Below, piece after piece: positions 9,147 through 20,934 of a stretch of DNA of 64,000 bases (the stretch's first letter is position 1; every line of letters begins with the position of its first letter). The notes below the pieces were generated by a model. It had not been told where the DNA came from. It saw nothing but the letters and a program-made list of their open reading frames with translations, and ran no database searches. The DNA lies in NCBI GenBank assembly GCA_963820965.1, contig CAWGCC010000021.1, forward strand, positions 124,001 through 188,000. The letters run 5' to 3'. A program made the translations under genes and the position numbers. This DNA comes from DATEDA01 sp963820965 (GTDB lineage: Bacteria > Pseudomonadota > Gammaproteobacteria > Burkholderiales > SG8-39).

Positions 9147-10647
9147 GGCCCGACGGGTGTCACGCGATAGAGCGTGTAGTAGAACGTGCCCGGTTTTCGG
9201 ATTCCCAGGTTGCGCACCGTCGGTCATGTACACGCTCTCGAAGCGATGTCCGTTGACGACCCGTCCGTCGAAGCGATTCGCCACGTGCTCGCGGTCGACC
9301 AGGTAGTCGACGTGCGGGATACCCGCGCAAGTCGAAGTAGAGCCCCCGCTCGACGATCTCTTCGTAGTCGTGCGCCTCGCGCAACCGCGCGGTCTCCGGG
9401 CTCGACCAGCCCGCCCAGGTCGAGCACGCGGCGGTGCGAATAGAATGCGAGGTAGCCGATGTCCGCCGCGGCGACGACCGCGTCCGGGTCCGAATGCTCG
9501 CGCAGATACCGGGCCAGACCCGCCAGGGGCATCATGAGGTCTGCGCTGAAGGCACGCGACGGCGGCAGCACCACGCGCACGTAGAACGCGACGTTGGCCG
9601 CGACCGTGATCACGCAGCGCCGCCACCAGCGATCGGGTTGCCCACCGCGGCGACAGCCGGCCGCCCAGGGATTCGAGCGACCGCCAGCCGCCGGCACACA
9701 CCGCGGGCGTGATCAACAGCAGGTAGCGCGAGAGGATCTGAATGTCGAACGCGACGTACGCGAGCGGAAGCGCCAGCCATCCACAGCGCCGCGAACCGAA
9801 ACGACCGCCCCAGCACGAACGCGCGCCGGCGCGAAATCGCGACGTCGAGCAGCATGGCAAGGACCGCGACGGCCTGCGTACCGGCGACGATCTTGACCAC
9901 CGGCGCGAGATTCGCCACCAGGAGAATCGGGTTGGCGACGAATCCCCCGCTCTTCGCACCCGCGGTGTTGGGGAGAAAGCTGCCGATGTGCCACTTCGCG
10001 AACAGGAGCCACGGCGCCAGCAACACCGCCGCGGTGGCGAGTCCGGCGACCACCCACCCGCGCGACGGCCGCGGTCGCACGGTGAGCGCGCCGGCGACGA
10101 GAACCGGCAGCGCGAGGTACATCTCCGGCCGCACCAGCGCGCCGAGCGCGGCCGCCGCGCCGAAACGCATCGCGCCACGGCGGTCGTCGTAGGCGCGCAC
10201 CGATGCCAGCAGCATGACGACCGCCGCAAAGGTCGCCAGCGAGGATTCCATGGCTAGCGCCGACCAGCGCACAAACCACGCGTCCGCCGCGAACGCGAGC
10301 GCTCCGAGCACCGCGACGCGGCGCGAGGCCCCGAGTGCCACGAGCAAGTGCTGGAGCGCCACCAGCGCCGCAAAGGCGCACGCCCACGACAGCGCGCGGC
10401 TTGCGTGAACAAACGCATCGTCGGTGTGGAACGGTCGCACCGCCGCCGCCAGCGCAATCACCCACAGCGGGCTGGTCGTGCCGAACGAGGTTTCGCCCGC
10501 GTTGAAACTGTATTCGCCCCGCGTCATGAGATTGCGCGCGTACTGCACGTGAATGAATCCGTCGTCGGTGAACCCGTCTCGGAGCGGGAGCATGAGCGCA
10601 AGCAGGAGCGCCGCCGGCAGCAGGTGATCGCGCCACGTGCGTTTCAT
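9143..10647 (-). CDS. GT39-like polytopic membrane glycosyltransferase (frameshifted)
   Basis: Predicted membrane-embedded transferase using a polyprenyl-phosphate sugar donor. ATG at 10647 begins with a basic residue run then many hydrophobic helices (for example LLPAALLLALMLP, ALAAAVRPF, LVALQHLLVALGA). Residues LRDGFTDDGFIHVQYARNL near 20-40 fit the first extracytoplasmic loop with the acidic pair typical of GT-C enzymes (ArnT/PMT-like); LVRPEMYLALPVL is also typical. The frame is intact for about 300 codons, then shifts near 9790 and several times towards the stop at 9143. It overlaps both neighbours by 4 nt. Confidence 0.72.
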
Positions 10648-11938
10648 GCGCGCACCCTCCGCGCGCAGAGCTCGTCCAGTGCGGCGGCGAGCTGGCCCGC
10701 GAGCCGCGAGCGCTCCAGCTCGGGGCGCTCCGAGAGGTCCCACGCGCCATCCAGCGTCCCGGCGCGGTGGCGGTCGAACAACTCCCCGATGGCGCGGGCG
10801 ATCTCGTCCGGCGCGGTGGGATTGACCGCGACGCCCCGGCGCAAGCCGTCGACCACGTCCCTCGCCTCGCCGGGTGGAACCAGCGCGAGGACCGGCCGAC
10901 GCAGCCCGATGTACTCGTAGAGCTTTCCGGGCACGAGTCCGTCGTAGCGCGCGTCGGCGTGCTTGATCAGCAGCAGCACGTGGGCGGCCCGCTCGACGCG
11001 GAGCGTCTCCGCGTGGGGCACCGTGTCCCGGAAACGGACCGCCTCCTGCAAGCCGAGCCGCACCACCGCACGCTCGTTGTCGTCTTCGCGGGGTCCGATG
11101 AACTCGACCTGGATCTCGCCGCGAGCGCCGGGGCGCGCGGCCAGAAACGCGGCCAGGCCTTCGAGGAAGGGCATGGCGCTCCGCCGTTGCGTGAGCGTGC
11201 CCGCGTGGACGATTCGCAGCGCGCCTGGCGGCGGGGTGATCGACGTGACCGACCGGGCCTCGTCGCCGTCGTACCCGTTGGGAATGCGCACGACGCGCGC
11301 GTCGCGGTACCGGGTCGCGCACCTGCGCCTCGTGCCAGTGGGTGGTGGTGACGACTTGCGCGGTCTCGCACACCATCGCTTCCCAGCGACGGTGCAGCCG
11401 CGCGTGCAGCGCGGTGGGAGGCGTAAGCAGGTGGAGGTTCATCCACGGGTCGCGAAAGTCCGCGAGCCATGGAAGCCCGGTACGGCGTTGCACGATCAGC
11501 CCGGCCAGGTGGGCCGACTCCGGCGGCGAGGTGGAGTAGAGCGCGTCGAAATGCTCGCCCTTCGCCGCCGCGAGCGCGGCGCGCACGGCGAACGGGTACC
11601 AGCCGATGTAGGAATCGGGCATGAGGATCGCCGAGGCCGCGCGGCGCGCCACGCCGAACGCGAGCGACGAACGCGATTGCGAGCGGGGCCGACCCGGCGT
11701 CCCCGTGCGCGCGAGCAACCCCTGGCCGCTCCACGTCCGGGTTCGAATCACGCGGCACGCGGCGGGTATCCGTTCCGTGAGCGTCGGGTCCGAGATCCAG
11801 TACGTGCCCGCTTCCGGCGTCACCACCGTGGTCTTCCACCCGTACTGGGGCAGGTAGCGCACGAACGACAGCGGCCGATGGACGCCGCCGCCGCCCATCG
11901 GGCGGAAAGAAAGGGATGATCATCAACGCGTGTTTCAC
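10644..11938 (-). CDS. GT4 family glycosyltransferase (frameshifted)
   Basis: Cytoplasmic GT-B glycosyltransferase of the surface-glycan cluster. A probable GTG start at 11938 gives VKHALMIIPFFPP followed, after a shift near 11905, by GGGGVHRPLSFVRYLPQYGW, a standard GT4 N-terminus. LADFRDPWMNLHLL is typical of the acceptor domain. After another shift near 11295 come IPNGYDGDE, RIVHAGTLTQRRS, VEFIGPREDDNE and PGKLYEYIGLRRPVLALVPPGEA, the nucleotide-sugar-binding region with the conserved acidic residue. Stop at 10644 overlaps the next ATG. Confidence 0.82.
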
Positions 11939-13450
11939 GGGACGAACCACGCCAGCGCCGGCCCCAATCCCCGCTGCGAAAGGATCGCGCGCAACGCGTT
12001 CCCGCTCGTCGGCCGAAAGGATCCGCGCACGCCGCGCGAGCCGAACGATACACCCACACCGCGGCGCCGCCGGCAACGAGCGTGATGGGCGCGGGCGCGT
12101 GGTTCACGGTGAGCCACCAGGGCCGGAAACAGCGCGACGACCGCGCACAGCGTCGACGCAGCAGCGCGCCCGCCATCTCCGCCGCCGGCGGTCGAATCGA
12201 CGCGAGACGGACCGCGACCACCAGCTGCACGGCGCACGCCGATAGTTGCGCCACGCCGGCCCCCTCGAGTCCCATTCTCGGCGCTCAGCCCCAGGAGAAG
12301 CGCCACGTAGACGCACGCCCATGCGAGGTCGCAATAGAAGGCGGCGCGCACGCCGTCCAGCGCCTTCATCACACGCGGTGAGCGGCGCCGTCATGGCGGA
12401 CAACGGAATCGACGCCGCGAGCAGCCACAACGTCGGCTCGCGCGCCGAGGAAGCTCTCGTTCCGACGCCAGCCAGGATCAGCGCCTTCGCATACACCACG
12501 ATCGCGACGCGCGGCGAACACCGCGCATCATCACGCTCGCCTTGAAGAACGCCCGCGTCGACAGCGCGACTTCGTCGTCGCCGCCCCTCGGCGCGCGATG
12601 CGCGTGATCTCGGGCTGAAGCGTGAGCACCGGTACCGCGATGAAGCGATTCGCCGAGTCGCACGACGCGCGACGCCACGTGGAAGAGCGACAGCGACTTC
12701 CAGTGCGAGCACGTTCGAGAGCACCCAGCGATCGACGTCGCTGAACGCGAGCGCCACCACGCTAAAGCCCGACCGCGCCCACCCAGTAGCGCCCGTACGA
12801 GCCGTGGCCGGCGCGCGTCGCCGTGCTCGACGTCGCTCGCGCAGGCGCGCGGCGAACCACGGCACGCGCGATCAGCGCGCTCACCGCCGAGGTGACGCCG
12901 ATGATTTCGAACAGGCGGCGAGATCGAGCGAGCCGCGCTCGAGCCACATCCACACCGCCTGCGACCGCGAGCGCGCAGGTCTCGAGCACCGTCTGCGACC
13001 CGAATCGGCGCAGCCCGTTGAACCCGCCGTAGAGCACCAGCTTGAGCGCGACCGCGAGCGTGGTCACCGAGAACCACGGCGAGGAGCGCGGCGTCGGTGG
13101 CCGCCCTCGACGGCGCGAAAGAACGCTGCGTTTCGCAGCCGCTACGGCGAGCAGGAGGACCACGCACGCCAGTCCGGTGGTCAGGATCGCCAGCGCGCAG
13201 ACACGAAGCGCGGCGGCGCGCCCCCCGCGCGCGGCGTGTTCGGGAAGGAAGCGCACCAGCACCTGCGGAAATCCGTTGGCGGCGAGAATCGACACGAGCA
13301 GCGAGAGCCCGCGCAGCGACGCAAACAGTCCGAAGACCGTGAGCGGCAGATGACGCGGCGAGGATTTTCATCTGCGCCAGCGTCAGCGCGGTCGCGATCA
13401 CGGTGGACACCGTGAGCGACACGGTGTTGCCGACGAAACGCGAGCGCCGC
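11935..13450 (-). CDS. Wzx/MurJ-like polysaccharide flippase (heavily frameshifted)
   Basis: Probable lipid-linked oligosaccharide flippase. Hydrophobic helices recur along the region in shifting frames, for example VSTVIATALTLAQMKILAAS, VSILAANGFPQVLVRFLPEH, LKLVLYGGFNGLRRFGSQTV and LSVVALAFSDVDRWVLSNVL (the last is the D-x-x-W/L pattern seen in Wzx-type proteins), followed by a run ending LAWFVP at 11935. At least six shifts are needed and the start is uncertain; a start near 13450 makes it overlap the 3' end of the FemAB-like gene. The call rests on topology, motifs and setting. Confidence 0.65.
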
Positions 13451-13462
13451 CGGAACGTGCGG

Positions 13463-14443
13463 TCACGATGCGCTCCCGGAGCGCAGCGCGGCGGCCACGC
13501 GCGCGGCCAGCCGCCGCCGCCGGAAGATACGGTATGGATACGCCACGCCCCCGAGCGACTGCTTGTATTCGATCAGGGATGCCTTGCCCAGACTCGCCCC
13601 GAGGTTGTACGAGCGGAAACCCGCTTCGCACGCTTCGCGCATGCACGTCGCGTATAAGCAACGTGCCCGCCTGGAGTTCCCCGCCGCGCGCCGAGGCCAT
13701 CCCGTACCAGGCGATGACTTCATCCTTGTGGTAGAAGTTGAAGTGCCCGCCCAGCAGCTCTTCGCCCTGGTGCTCGGCGAGATAGAGGCGGACGCGCTCA
13801 CCGCCGCGCGCCACCAGGCTGGTGAAAAGCTGCTCCGGGTGTCCCGCGCCTCCGTCCCAGTCGCGCAGCCGTTCGCGATACACGTCCGAAGAAACGGATC
13901 ACGTCGTCGGAGCTCCAGGGCGCGCTCGACCGACGACGCCGGCTTCCTCCGCGCGACGCACGCGCGTCGCCGGCGGGACTTGTCGAAGCGCTCGTGCCAG
14001 ACCACGTCGAACCCGCCCGAGATGTCGACCACGTGCGTTTCGCCCGGGATCGCGTCCGCGCCGTCCGCGGTCGACGCGTGTTCCGGAAGTCGACCCACCC
14101 GATCTCGAGCACCCCGGGCGACGCGAGCTGCGCGTCGATACGCGAGCAGCAACTCGCCGCAGACGGCACGCTCCGCGTCGCCCACCGGTCCGCCGTAGGT
14201 TCCGAACGGCAGCGACCACAGCGTGCGCAGAACGGTCCGCGACGCGAGACGAAGTACGGCAGGAACGCCGACGGGCGCTTGCCCCGTCGCGCGGCCACGA
14301 GGCAGCGCAGTCGTCAGGCGCGGGTACGCGTCGGCCAGCGAGCGCAGCCACGCGCCGGTGTGATAGAACGTCGCGACGCGGCGACGCGTCGGCCAACGCG
14401 TCCAGCTCCGCGCGGAAACGTGTCGAGCGAGCTCGATCTTCAT
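13463..14443 (-). CDS. FemAB/GNAT-like acyl- or aminoacyltransferase (frameshifted)
   Basis: N-terminal FYHTGAWLRSLADAYPRL and the C-terminal block LYLAEHQGEELLGGHFNFYHKDEVIAWYGMAS, then GFRSYNLGASLGKASLIEYKQSLGG, match the double-GNAT family seen in exopolysaccharide loci (FemAB-like, including PEP-CTERM-associated members). ATG at 14443 overlaps the aminotransferase stop (ATGA). Frame changes near 14330, 14150, 13900 and 13640 break the frame. Substrate unknown; in this setting it may acylate or aminoacylate a sugar. Confidence 0.65.
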   Translation of the reverse strand: MKIELARHVSARSWTRWPTRRRVATFYHTGAWLRSLADAYPRLTTALPRGRATGQAPVGVPAVLRLASRTVLRTLWSLPFGTYGGPVGDAERAVCGELLLAYRRAARVARGARDRVGRLPEHASTADGADAIPGETHVVDISGGFDVVWHERFDKSRRRRACVARRKPASSVERALELRRRDPFLRTCIANGCATGTEARDTRSSFSPAWWRAAVSASASISPSTRAKSCWAGTSTSTTRMKSSPGTGWPRRAAGNSRRARCLYATCMREACEAGFRSYNLGASLGKASLIEYKQSLGGVAYPYRIFRRRRLAARVAAALRSGSAS

Positions 14444-15652
14444 CGGTTAGCGGCGCGGAAGTGGTCCGCGATGTCGCGTGCACCGACGTCGGCCACGTCG
14501 CGCACGTCGTCGTCCGTCATGTCGGGAAAGATGGGAAGCGAGATGCAGCGCGAGTAGTAGTCGTCGCTGCGCGGGAACGCGTCGCCTCGCGCAGGTAGGT
14601 TCGAAAGAACGGATGGTGATGGACGGGAATGAAGTGCACCGAGCTTCCGATGTTCTCGGCGCGCAGGGCCTTGATGAATTCGTCGCGCCCGATGCGCAGT
14701 CGCTCGAGCCGCAGGCGGATCACGTACAGGTGCCACGTGTGCCAGTTGCCCGGATACTCGCGCGGAAGCTCGATCGGCGTCGCATCCGGCCAGCGCCGGG
14801 TGAGCGCCGCCGCCGACCGCGCGCCGCTTCTCGAGCAGGGTGGTCGATCTTCGCCAGCTGCGTGAGCCCGAGCGCCGCGTGCAGGTCGCTCAGGTTGCAC
14901 TTGTAGCCGGGAACCTCCACCTGGTAGTACCACGAGCCCTTGTCGGAGTAGCGGCTCCAGCTGTCGCGCGACATGCCGTGGTAGCCGAGGAGGCGCAGCT
15001 GCTGCGCCAGCGCGTCGTCCTCGGTGGTGATGGCACCGCCCTCGGCGGTGGTGAGATTCTTGGTGGCGTAGAAGCTGAACGCCGTCGCGCGACCGAAGCC
15101 GCCGATGCAGCTTGCCGCCGACGCGCGCACCGAACGAGTGCGCCGCGTCTTCCACCACGTCGAGCCCGCGCTGTCGCGCGAGCGCGAGGATCTCCTCGAT
15201 GCGGCACGCCTGTCCGCCGAAGTGCACCGGCATGATGGCGCGCGTGCGCGGCGTGATGCGCCGCTCGACGTCGGCGGGGTCCACGCCGAAGGTGTCGGTT
15301 TCGATGTCGGCCAGCACCGGTGTGGCGCCGTTGTGGATGATCGCGTGCACCGTCGACGCGAAGGTGATGGGCGAGGTGATGACTTCGTCGCCGGGGCCGA
15401 TGCCCGAGTGCGCGCAGGCACAGGAGCATCGCTTCGCTGCACGAGCTCACCGCGATCGTGTGCGCCGCACCGAGATACTCGCCGAGACGCTGTCTCCAGC
15501 TCGATGGCGCGCGGCCCCGACGTGAGCCAGCCCGAGCGCAGGGCGTCGGCCACCGCGGCGATGTCGTCTTCGTCCCACCGCCGCGCGAAAGAACGGCAGC
15601 GGCTGCGAACGGACGGGCGTGCCGCCCGCGATCGCGGGAAGGTGCGAGCGCA
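14440..15652 (-). CDS. DegT/DnrJ/EryC1/StrS sugar aminotransferase (frameshifted)
   Basis: PLP enzyme that transfers an amino group to a keto-sugar nucleotide, most likely the product of the dehydratase encoded just upstream. Motifs in order: RRWDEDDIAAVADALRSGWL (substrate end), HNGATPVLADIETDTFGVDP, IMPVHFGGQACRIEEILALA, DVVEDAAHSFGA, and FSFYATKNLTTAEGG with the PLP-binding lysine, then GYKCNLSDLHAALGLTQLAKID and GSSVHFIPVHHHPFF. Several frameshifts separate them. No ATG/GTG fits the expected start; CTG near 15652 follows GAGGAG, but an error there is possible. Confidence 0.87.
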
Positions 15653-15668
15653 GCGGGCGAGTGGCTCC

Positions 15669-17135
15669 TCAGCGGCTTCCTCTCCGTCGACCGGCGCGGA
15701 GCGCCGGGAAACTCCGCGTCGGGAATGACGCGCGCAAGCTCGGCGCGAATGCCGTCGCCGTCGCCGGCCGTCGGCGAGGCGCGTCAGCGTCGCCAGCCGC
15801 GGCGTCGAGGTCGACGCCGGTGCGGGAGCATGCGGCACGGCGCGCAGGATGTGCGGATGGCGCGACGGCACCGCTTCTCTCCCGCGCGCGATCAGCGCTC
15901 TCGTGCAGTTTCTCGCCGGGCCGCAGCCCTGTGTACTCGATGCTTCACGTCGGTGCCCGCGCGTCAGGCCGTGCAGGGCGATCAGGTCGCGCGCGAGTTC
16001 CGCAATGCGGATCGGCTCGCCCATCTTGAGAATGAAGATCTCGCCGCCCTCTCCCATCAGCGACGCCTGCACGACCAGCATGCACGCTTCCTTGATCGAC
16101 ATGAAGAAGCGCGTCGCGTCCTCGTGGCTCACCGTGACGGGGCCGCCGGCGCGAATCTGGCCGACGAACAGCGGCACCACGCTGCCGCGGCTGGCCAGCA
16201 CGTTGCCGAAGCGCACCGTGATGAACTCGGCGCCCGCCGGCGCGCGTTGCGCGCCGCCATCAGGTACTCGGCGAAGCGCTTGGTGGCACCCATCACGCCG
16301 CGCGGGTCGGCCGCCTTGTCGGTCGAGAGCATGACCACGCGGCGACACGCCGGCCGCGGCGCGCCGCGTCGATCACGTTGCGCGTACCGAGGATGTTGTT
16401 CTTCACCGCTTCGGCGGGAAACGCCTCCATATAATGGACGTGCTTGTGCGCGGCCGCGTGGTAGACGATCTCGGGGCGGTGCTCGCCGAAGACCCGCGCG
16501 AGGGCGCGCGGCGTCGCGCACGTCGATGATGGCGGGCATCACGTCGCGCGCCGGATGCGCGTCGCGCATCTCGCGCTCGATCTCGTAGATCTGGTTCTCG
16601 CCGCGGCCGAGGAGGACCAGGCGCTTCACGTCGAAGCGCGCCACCTGCCGGCAGATCTCGCTGCCGATGGAGCCGCCGGCGCCGGTGACCAGCACGGTGC
16701 GCCCGCGAGGAACGCGTTCGATCTCGCGCTTCGTCGAACTCGACCGTCTCGCGCCCGAGCAGGTCCTCGGGGCGCACGTCGCGAATCTGTTCGAGGTGGA
16801 CCGGGCCCTTGATGATCTCGAGCAGTCCGGGCGCGATGCGGTACGGAACCGACGGCGTCGCGGCACAGCGCCACCATGCGGCGCACGAACTCGCGCCCCG
16901 CGGACGGCACCGCGATCAGCACTTCGTCGACGCGCTCGCTGCTCGACGACGCGCGGGCAGCGTCGGCGGTCGCGCCGAGCACGGGAAATCCGTCGACGCG
17001 CTGCGCCCGCGAGCGCGGGCGCGTCGTCGAGAAAACCCGACCATCGTCGTACTGGTCGCGCGCGCGGTTGGCAATCTCGCGCGCCAGCATGCGGCCGGCT
17101 TCGCCGGCGCCGACGATGATGAGTCGTTTCGACAT
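15669..17135 (-). CDS. CapD/FlaA1-family nucleotide-sugar dehydratase without the membrane domain (frameshifted)
   Basis: NAD(P)-dependent 4,6-dehydratase of UDP-sugars feeding the aminotransferase. ATG at 17135 gives MSKRLIIVGAGEAGRMLAREI, a CoA-binding-type Rossmann domain, followed by the second Rossmann domain with VLVTGAGGSIGSEICRQVARF, LLGRGENQIYEIEREM, VMLSTDKAADPRGVMGATKRFAEYLM and FITVRFGNVLASRGSVVPLF, and the C-terminal DATRFFMSIKEAC and GEPIRIAELARDLI. Long CapD/WbpM proteins start with four membrane helices; these are absent, and the neighbouring sugar transferase carries membrane helices instead. At least five frameshifts. Confidence 0.85.
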
Positions 17136-17151
17136 CGGAACGATCAGCGAA

Positions 17152-19576
17152 TCAGCGCGATGGGTCGCTGCGACGGACCCGTTCGCGACCGACGATGCGC
17201 ACGATGTACTTGCCGCTGCTCGCCAGGAATCCGCTTGCGGTGGTCAGGTCCCACGCCACGTCGCCGTCGTCTGCACCGACTGTGCGATATCCACGAGCTC
17301 GCCTTCGAGGTTGTAGATCTCGACCGTCACCGGCCCGGTCAGATTCTCGACCTTGAGCGCGCTCTGGCCCTTTCGACGTGTAGACCGGGTTCGGATACAC
17401 GTACACCTTCGCGAGAGGTCGGTGCGCGTCACCGCCGGTCGCGGAGAAATCGTATACGGAAAGTCCGCCGAACGTGCCGATGTAGAGGATGTCCTTCGTC
17501 GGGTGCATCGCGAGCGAGCGGCAATCGGCGTTCGCGAGCGGCGAGATCACGCTCGAGCGGGTAGCGCAGCCCCGACAGCACCAGCGAACGACGCCGGCGT
17601 GAGGAAGGTCTGGATGTCGTTGTCGTCGTCGCGCGCAATGCGGTTCAAGCCCCGTGGTCGGTCGCCACCCACAGGTTCTCGTCGTGATCGAGCACGATGT
17701 CCTGCACTCGGGACTCACGATGCCGGGGCCGATGCCGACGTAGACCGGTATCTCGCGCACCGGGCTGATTGCGGCGGCGGGACGTCAAGGCGGTCGTAGC
17801 GAACAGGCCGTCGGAGCTGGCGATCCAGCAGGATGCCGTCGCTGCGCAGCGCGATGCGACGCGAATGTCCGCACTGCGTCGGAAGATCGGTTGCGCTCGA
17901 TCGGATCGGCCCAGAATCGTCCGCGTCGTTGGTGAGCGAAGACCACGCGTAGCCGCCGTGGCACCAGCGCTGGATTCCGTTCCCTGCGCGTGGCCACGTA
18001 CGCGAAGTCGCGCCGAACGCGACGTCGACGACGTTGCCCGACGATCATGCGCGGGTCCTTGACCGGCGTCATCTCGGAACCACGCGCTCCCGTCGCGGCT
18101 CAGGATGTTGATTCCCTGCCAGCCCTGGCGACTGGAGCAGCGAGACATCGTCCGAGAGAACCAGCGATTGCCCGCCGGGTCTTCCGCGGCGCGCTGCAGG
18201 CGCAGCGACCCGTAGCCCGTCGCCGCCGCCGGAGCCGATCGCGTGGCGCATCCACACGTCGTTGCCGTAGTCGCGTCGAGCCGGTCGTCGAGCTCGTCGA
18301 GCGGCTTGGTCGTGCCTGGGCAGCGACAGCGACGAGAACCACTTGTCGCCCGTGCGAATCGGCGAGGAACGCGATGTTGGTGAACGGTTGGTGGGGAGTC
18401 TGGATCGCCGGGATGGCGACGAGTTGTAATTGAGCCAGTTGCCGTCGGGCATGAGCTTGCCGACGTAGAAACTTCTCGAACGACGCCCACAGCGACCCGT
18501 CGATGTCGACATCCGTGAGCCGCTGGACCTCGTTGGCGCCCGGCGCATTGGGAATACAAGTTCGTCGACGTGGATGCCGTCGTAGCGCATCAGGTTCGGC
18601 GCCGCGCGGTCGGCCGGGTTCCACCCCGCCGAGGTAGACGTCTCCGCTGGCCGAGCACGCGCGAGCCCCCGCATCTAGATCGCACGCGAGCCGCTCGAGG
18701 AATTGGTAACGGTTCGTAGACGAGTCGACGCGGAGCTGACGTCCACGTCGTGCCGCTGCCCGTATAGCGGCATGAGACTGCGCGTGCTCGCCCGCCCACA
18801 TGCTGGTGCCGTCCCAGGCGAACGAGTGGACCTGGAACCCGCCGACGGGCCCACGTCCGTCCACGAATCGTCGGACGGATCGAAACGCCGCACGCCGCGT
18901 GTTGGTCCCGACCCACACCAGATGGTCCGTCGGTGCCGAGCACGTTGGCCTCGGCCGGCGCGCCGGGAACGAGATTGGATGATCCCAGCCGATCGAGCAT
19001 CGCCACACCGCCCGTCGGTCGCCATCCACACGGTATCGCCCACCGGCAGCACGTCGAGCACGTCGTCGGCCGGGCAGCCCGTCGCGCTGCGAAGTAACGC
19101 GCCGCCGCGAAGTCGTTGCGAATGATCCCCGCGCCCGGCGTCGACCCGTACACGAGGTCGCTCGCCCCACACCGCAATCGAGTTGACCGTATTGCCGGCG
19201 AGCGCCGTCGATCTGCTCGGACAGCGAGCGCAGCAGCGTGAGCCGCGCCGTTCGCGAGCCGGACCTTGGCGATGCCGATGTCGTCGGTCCCGATGTAGAT
19301 GTCTCCATCCGCGTCGAACGACCAGGCAGTTGCAGCGCGTTGGAGGGGAGGCCGGCGTCGTTGTCGTACTGCTCGAACTGGCCCGTGCGTCGACGTCGTA
19401 GAGCACGAGCCCGCCGAACGTGGCCATGTAGAGGACGTCGTCGCGCGACACGATCTCGTGTGATCATGCTGGCGTCGATGTGGTTGTTCCATTGCGCCGC
19501 GCGCGCGCCGGCACGCGGTGCCGAGGCACACGACGATTGCCGTCAGCCGTGCGAGCTTGCGCCGTCTACCGCCCAC
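17152..19576 (-). CDS. Secreted beta-propeller protein with C-terminal sorting-like domain (heavily frameshifted)
   Basis: GTG at 19576 gives a basic N-terminus and a hydrophobic stretch (LARLTAIVVCLGTA), a probable signal peptide. The body contains repeated propeller blades of the two-component-regulator type in shifting frames (DGDIYIGTDDIGIAKVRLANG, VWMATDGG..., DENLWVATDHG). The C-terminus reads KVYVYPNPVYTSKGQSALKV, then VTVEIYNLEGELVDIAQ and SGKYIVRIVG, a Por/FlgD-like immunoglobulin domain as used for type IX-like secretion. More than ten frameshifts. Role unknown; position between polysaccharide genes may be incidental. Confidence 0.7.
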
Positions 19577-19579
19577 CTG

Positions 19580-20930
19580 CTAGCCCTCCGTGGAATTCGC
19601 CCCGCCGGCGACGATGTCGAGCACGCGCCGCCGGCCGCGCAGCATCCGGACCCAGCGTCGCCACCAGGATCTTCGCGTCGCTGGTCGAGCGACCAGTTCT
19701 GCACGTAGGCGGCGTCCTGCACCAGGAGATCGTCGCGGCTCGATGCGCGCGCGGTCCCATGCGCCAGTAGCCGGTGACGCCGGGGCGCATGTCGAACCGG
19801 AACCGCCCGACGCGTCCGACGTGCTCGGCGTCCTCGGGACGCAACGGGTACGGGCCGACGATACTCATCTTGCCGATGACGACCAACCAGAACAGGGGAA
19901 GGTTCACGAAGTCGGACGGACCGTCCGGTCGGCCGATTCCGGCCACCGGTACGACGAGGGGCTTTCCGCGGGCGCCGAGCCGCTGGCTGCACGGCGAAGG
20001 GCTTGCGCGCCCGCGAGAACGCGTAAAGCGAGTATAGCACATAGCCCGGAAGCGACACCACGGCGAAGGTCCCGCGCCGAAGACGAGGTCGAGCGCGCGC
20101 TTGGCGAGCCGGTCCAGCAGGTAGCGCGTGTCGCGCGGGTAGAAGATCACCGGGCGTCCCTGCAGGTCGGCGACGCGCGCCTGGTGAAACACCAGCCCCG
20201 CGTAGTCGGTGAGCACGGTGACGTCGATCACGCGACGGCGCCCCAGCGCCACCAGCTCCGCAAGGAGCTCGTCGCCCACCGCGCCCGGCAGCACGACGAT
20301 GTGCTGGATGCGGTAGCGCTCGACGATGCGCTCGATGTTCGTCGACCGAGCCCAGTGTTCCGGTCAGAATCTCGTCGCTCTGCCCCGTCGGTGTCGACGA
20401 CGCCCACCACGTCGAAACCGAGCGCGTCGTTCTGGATCAGCTCGCGCTTCGACCTCGCGGGCGCGCGCCTTGCGGTCCTACCACGCAGGCGCGCTTCAGG
20501 TCCACCTTGTACGCCAGCAGGCCGCGGTGCAGCCGGCGCACGCCGGAGCGCAGCAGCCAGTCGTACAGGATCGCGAACGGCACCAGAAACGCCACCACCA
20601 TGCGCGAATAGGTGCGAATCTGGCTCAGGTAGGTGCTGGTCATCAGCAGGATCGACGCGAACACGATCGCGCTTGCCGATGGCGAAGAGCTCGTCGGTGG
20701 ACTTCGTCTCGCGACGGATGCGGTAGAGACCGATGACGGCGAACGTGAACACGAACAGCAGGTTCTCGAACACCACGAAACGCTGGTAGGCCCGCGCCGG
20801 GAATATCGGGTTGGTGAAGATGTCCGCCAGCAGCACCCGCAGGTAGTAGGCCGACGAAGAAACGCGGCGTTGAACGCGACCAGGTCGAGGATCAGGAACA
20901 GCAGCACCTTCGCGATCTCGCGATAGCGCT
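19580..20930 (-). CDS. WcaJ-like polyprenyl-phosphate sugar-1-phosphate transferase (frameshifted)
   Basis: Initiating enzyme that loads the first sugar-phosphate onto undecaprenyl phosphate. The N-terminal part has hydrophobic helices (VLLFLILDLVAFNAAF, FENLLFVFTFAVIGLYRI, VFASILLMTSTYL), then a Rossmann-like domain (VVDTDG; GRPVIFYPRDTRYLLDRLAKRALDLVFG) and the catalytic signature PSDFVNLPLFWLVVIGKMSIVGPYPLRPEDA with FDMRPGVTGYW. Frame changes are frequent. The most natural stop is at 19580 (ending GGANSTEG). The start is not resolved: coding potential runs continuously from the upstream GT2 gene. Confidence 0.82.
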
Positions 20931-20934
20931 TGAG

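Noticed and set aside
8457..10229. Single minus-strand frame of 590 codons
   Set aside because: It crosses a methyltransferase and a membrane glycosyltransferase in the wrong frame for most of its length; the ATGA-coupled pair explains the region better.
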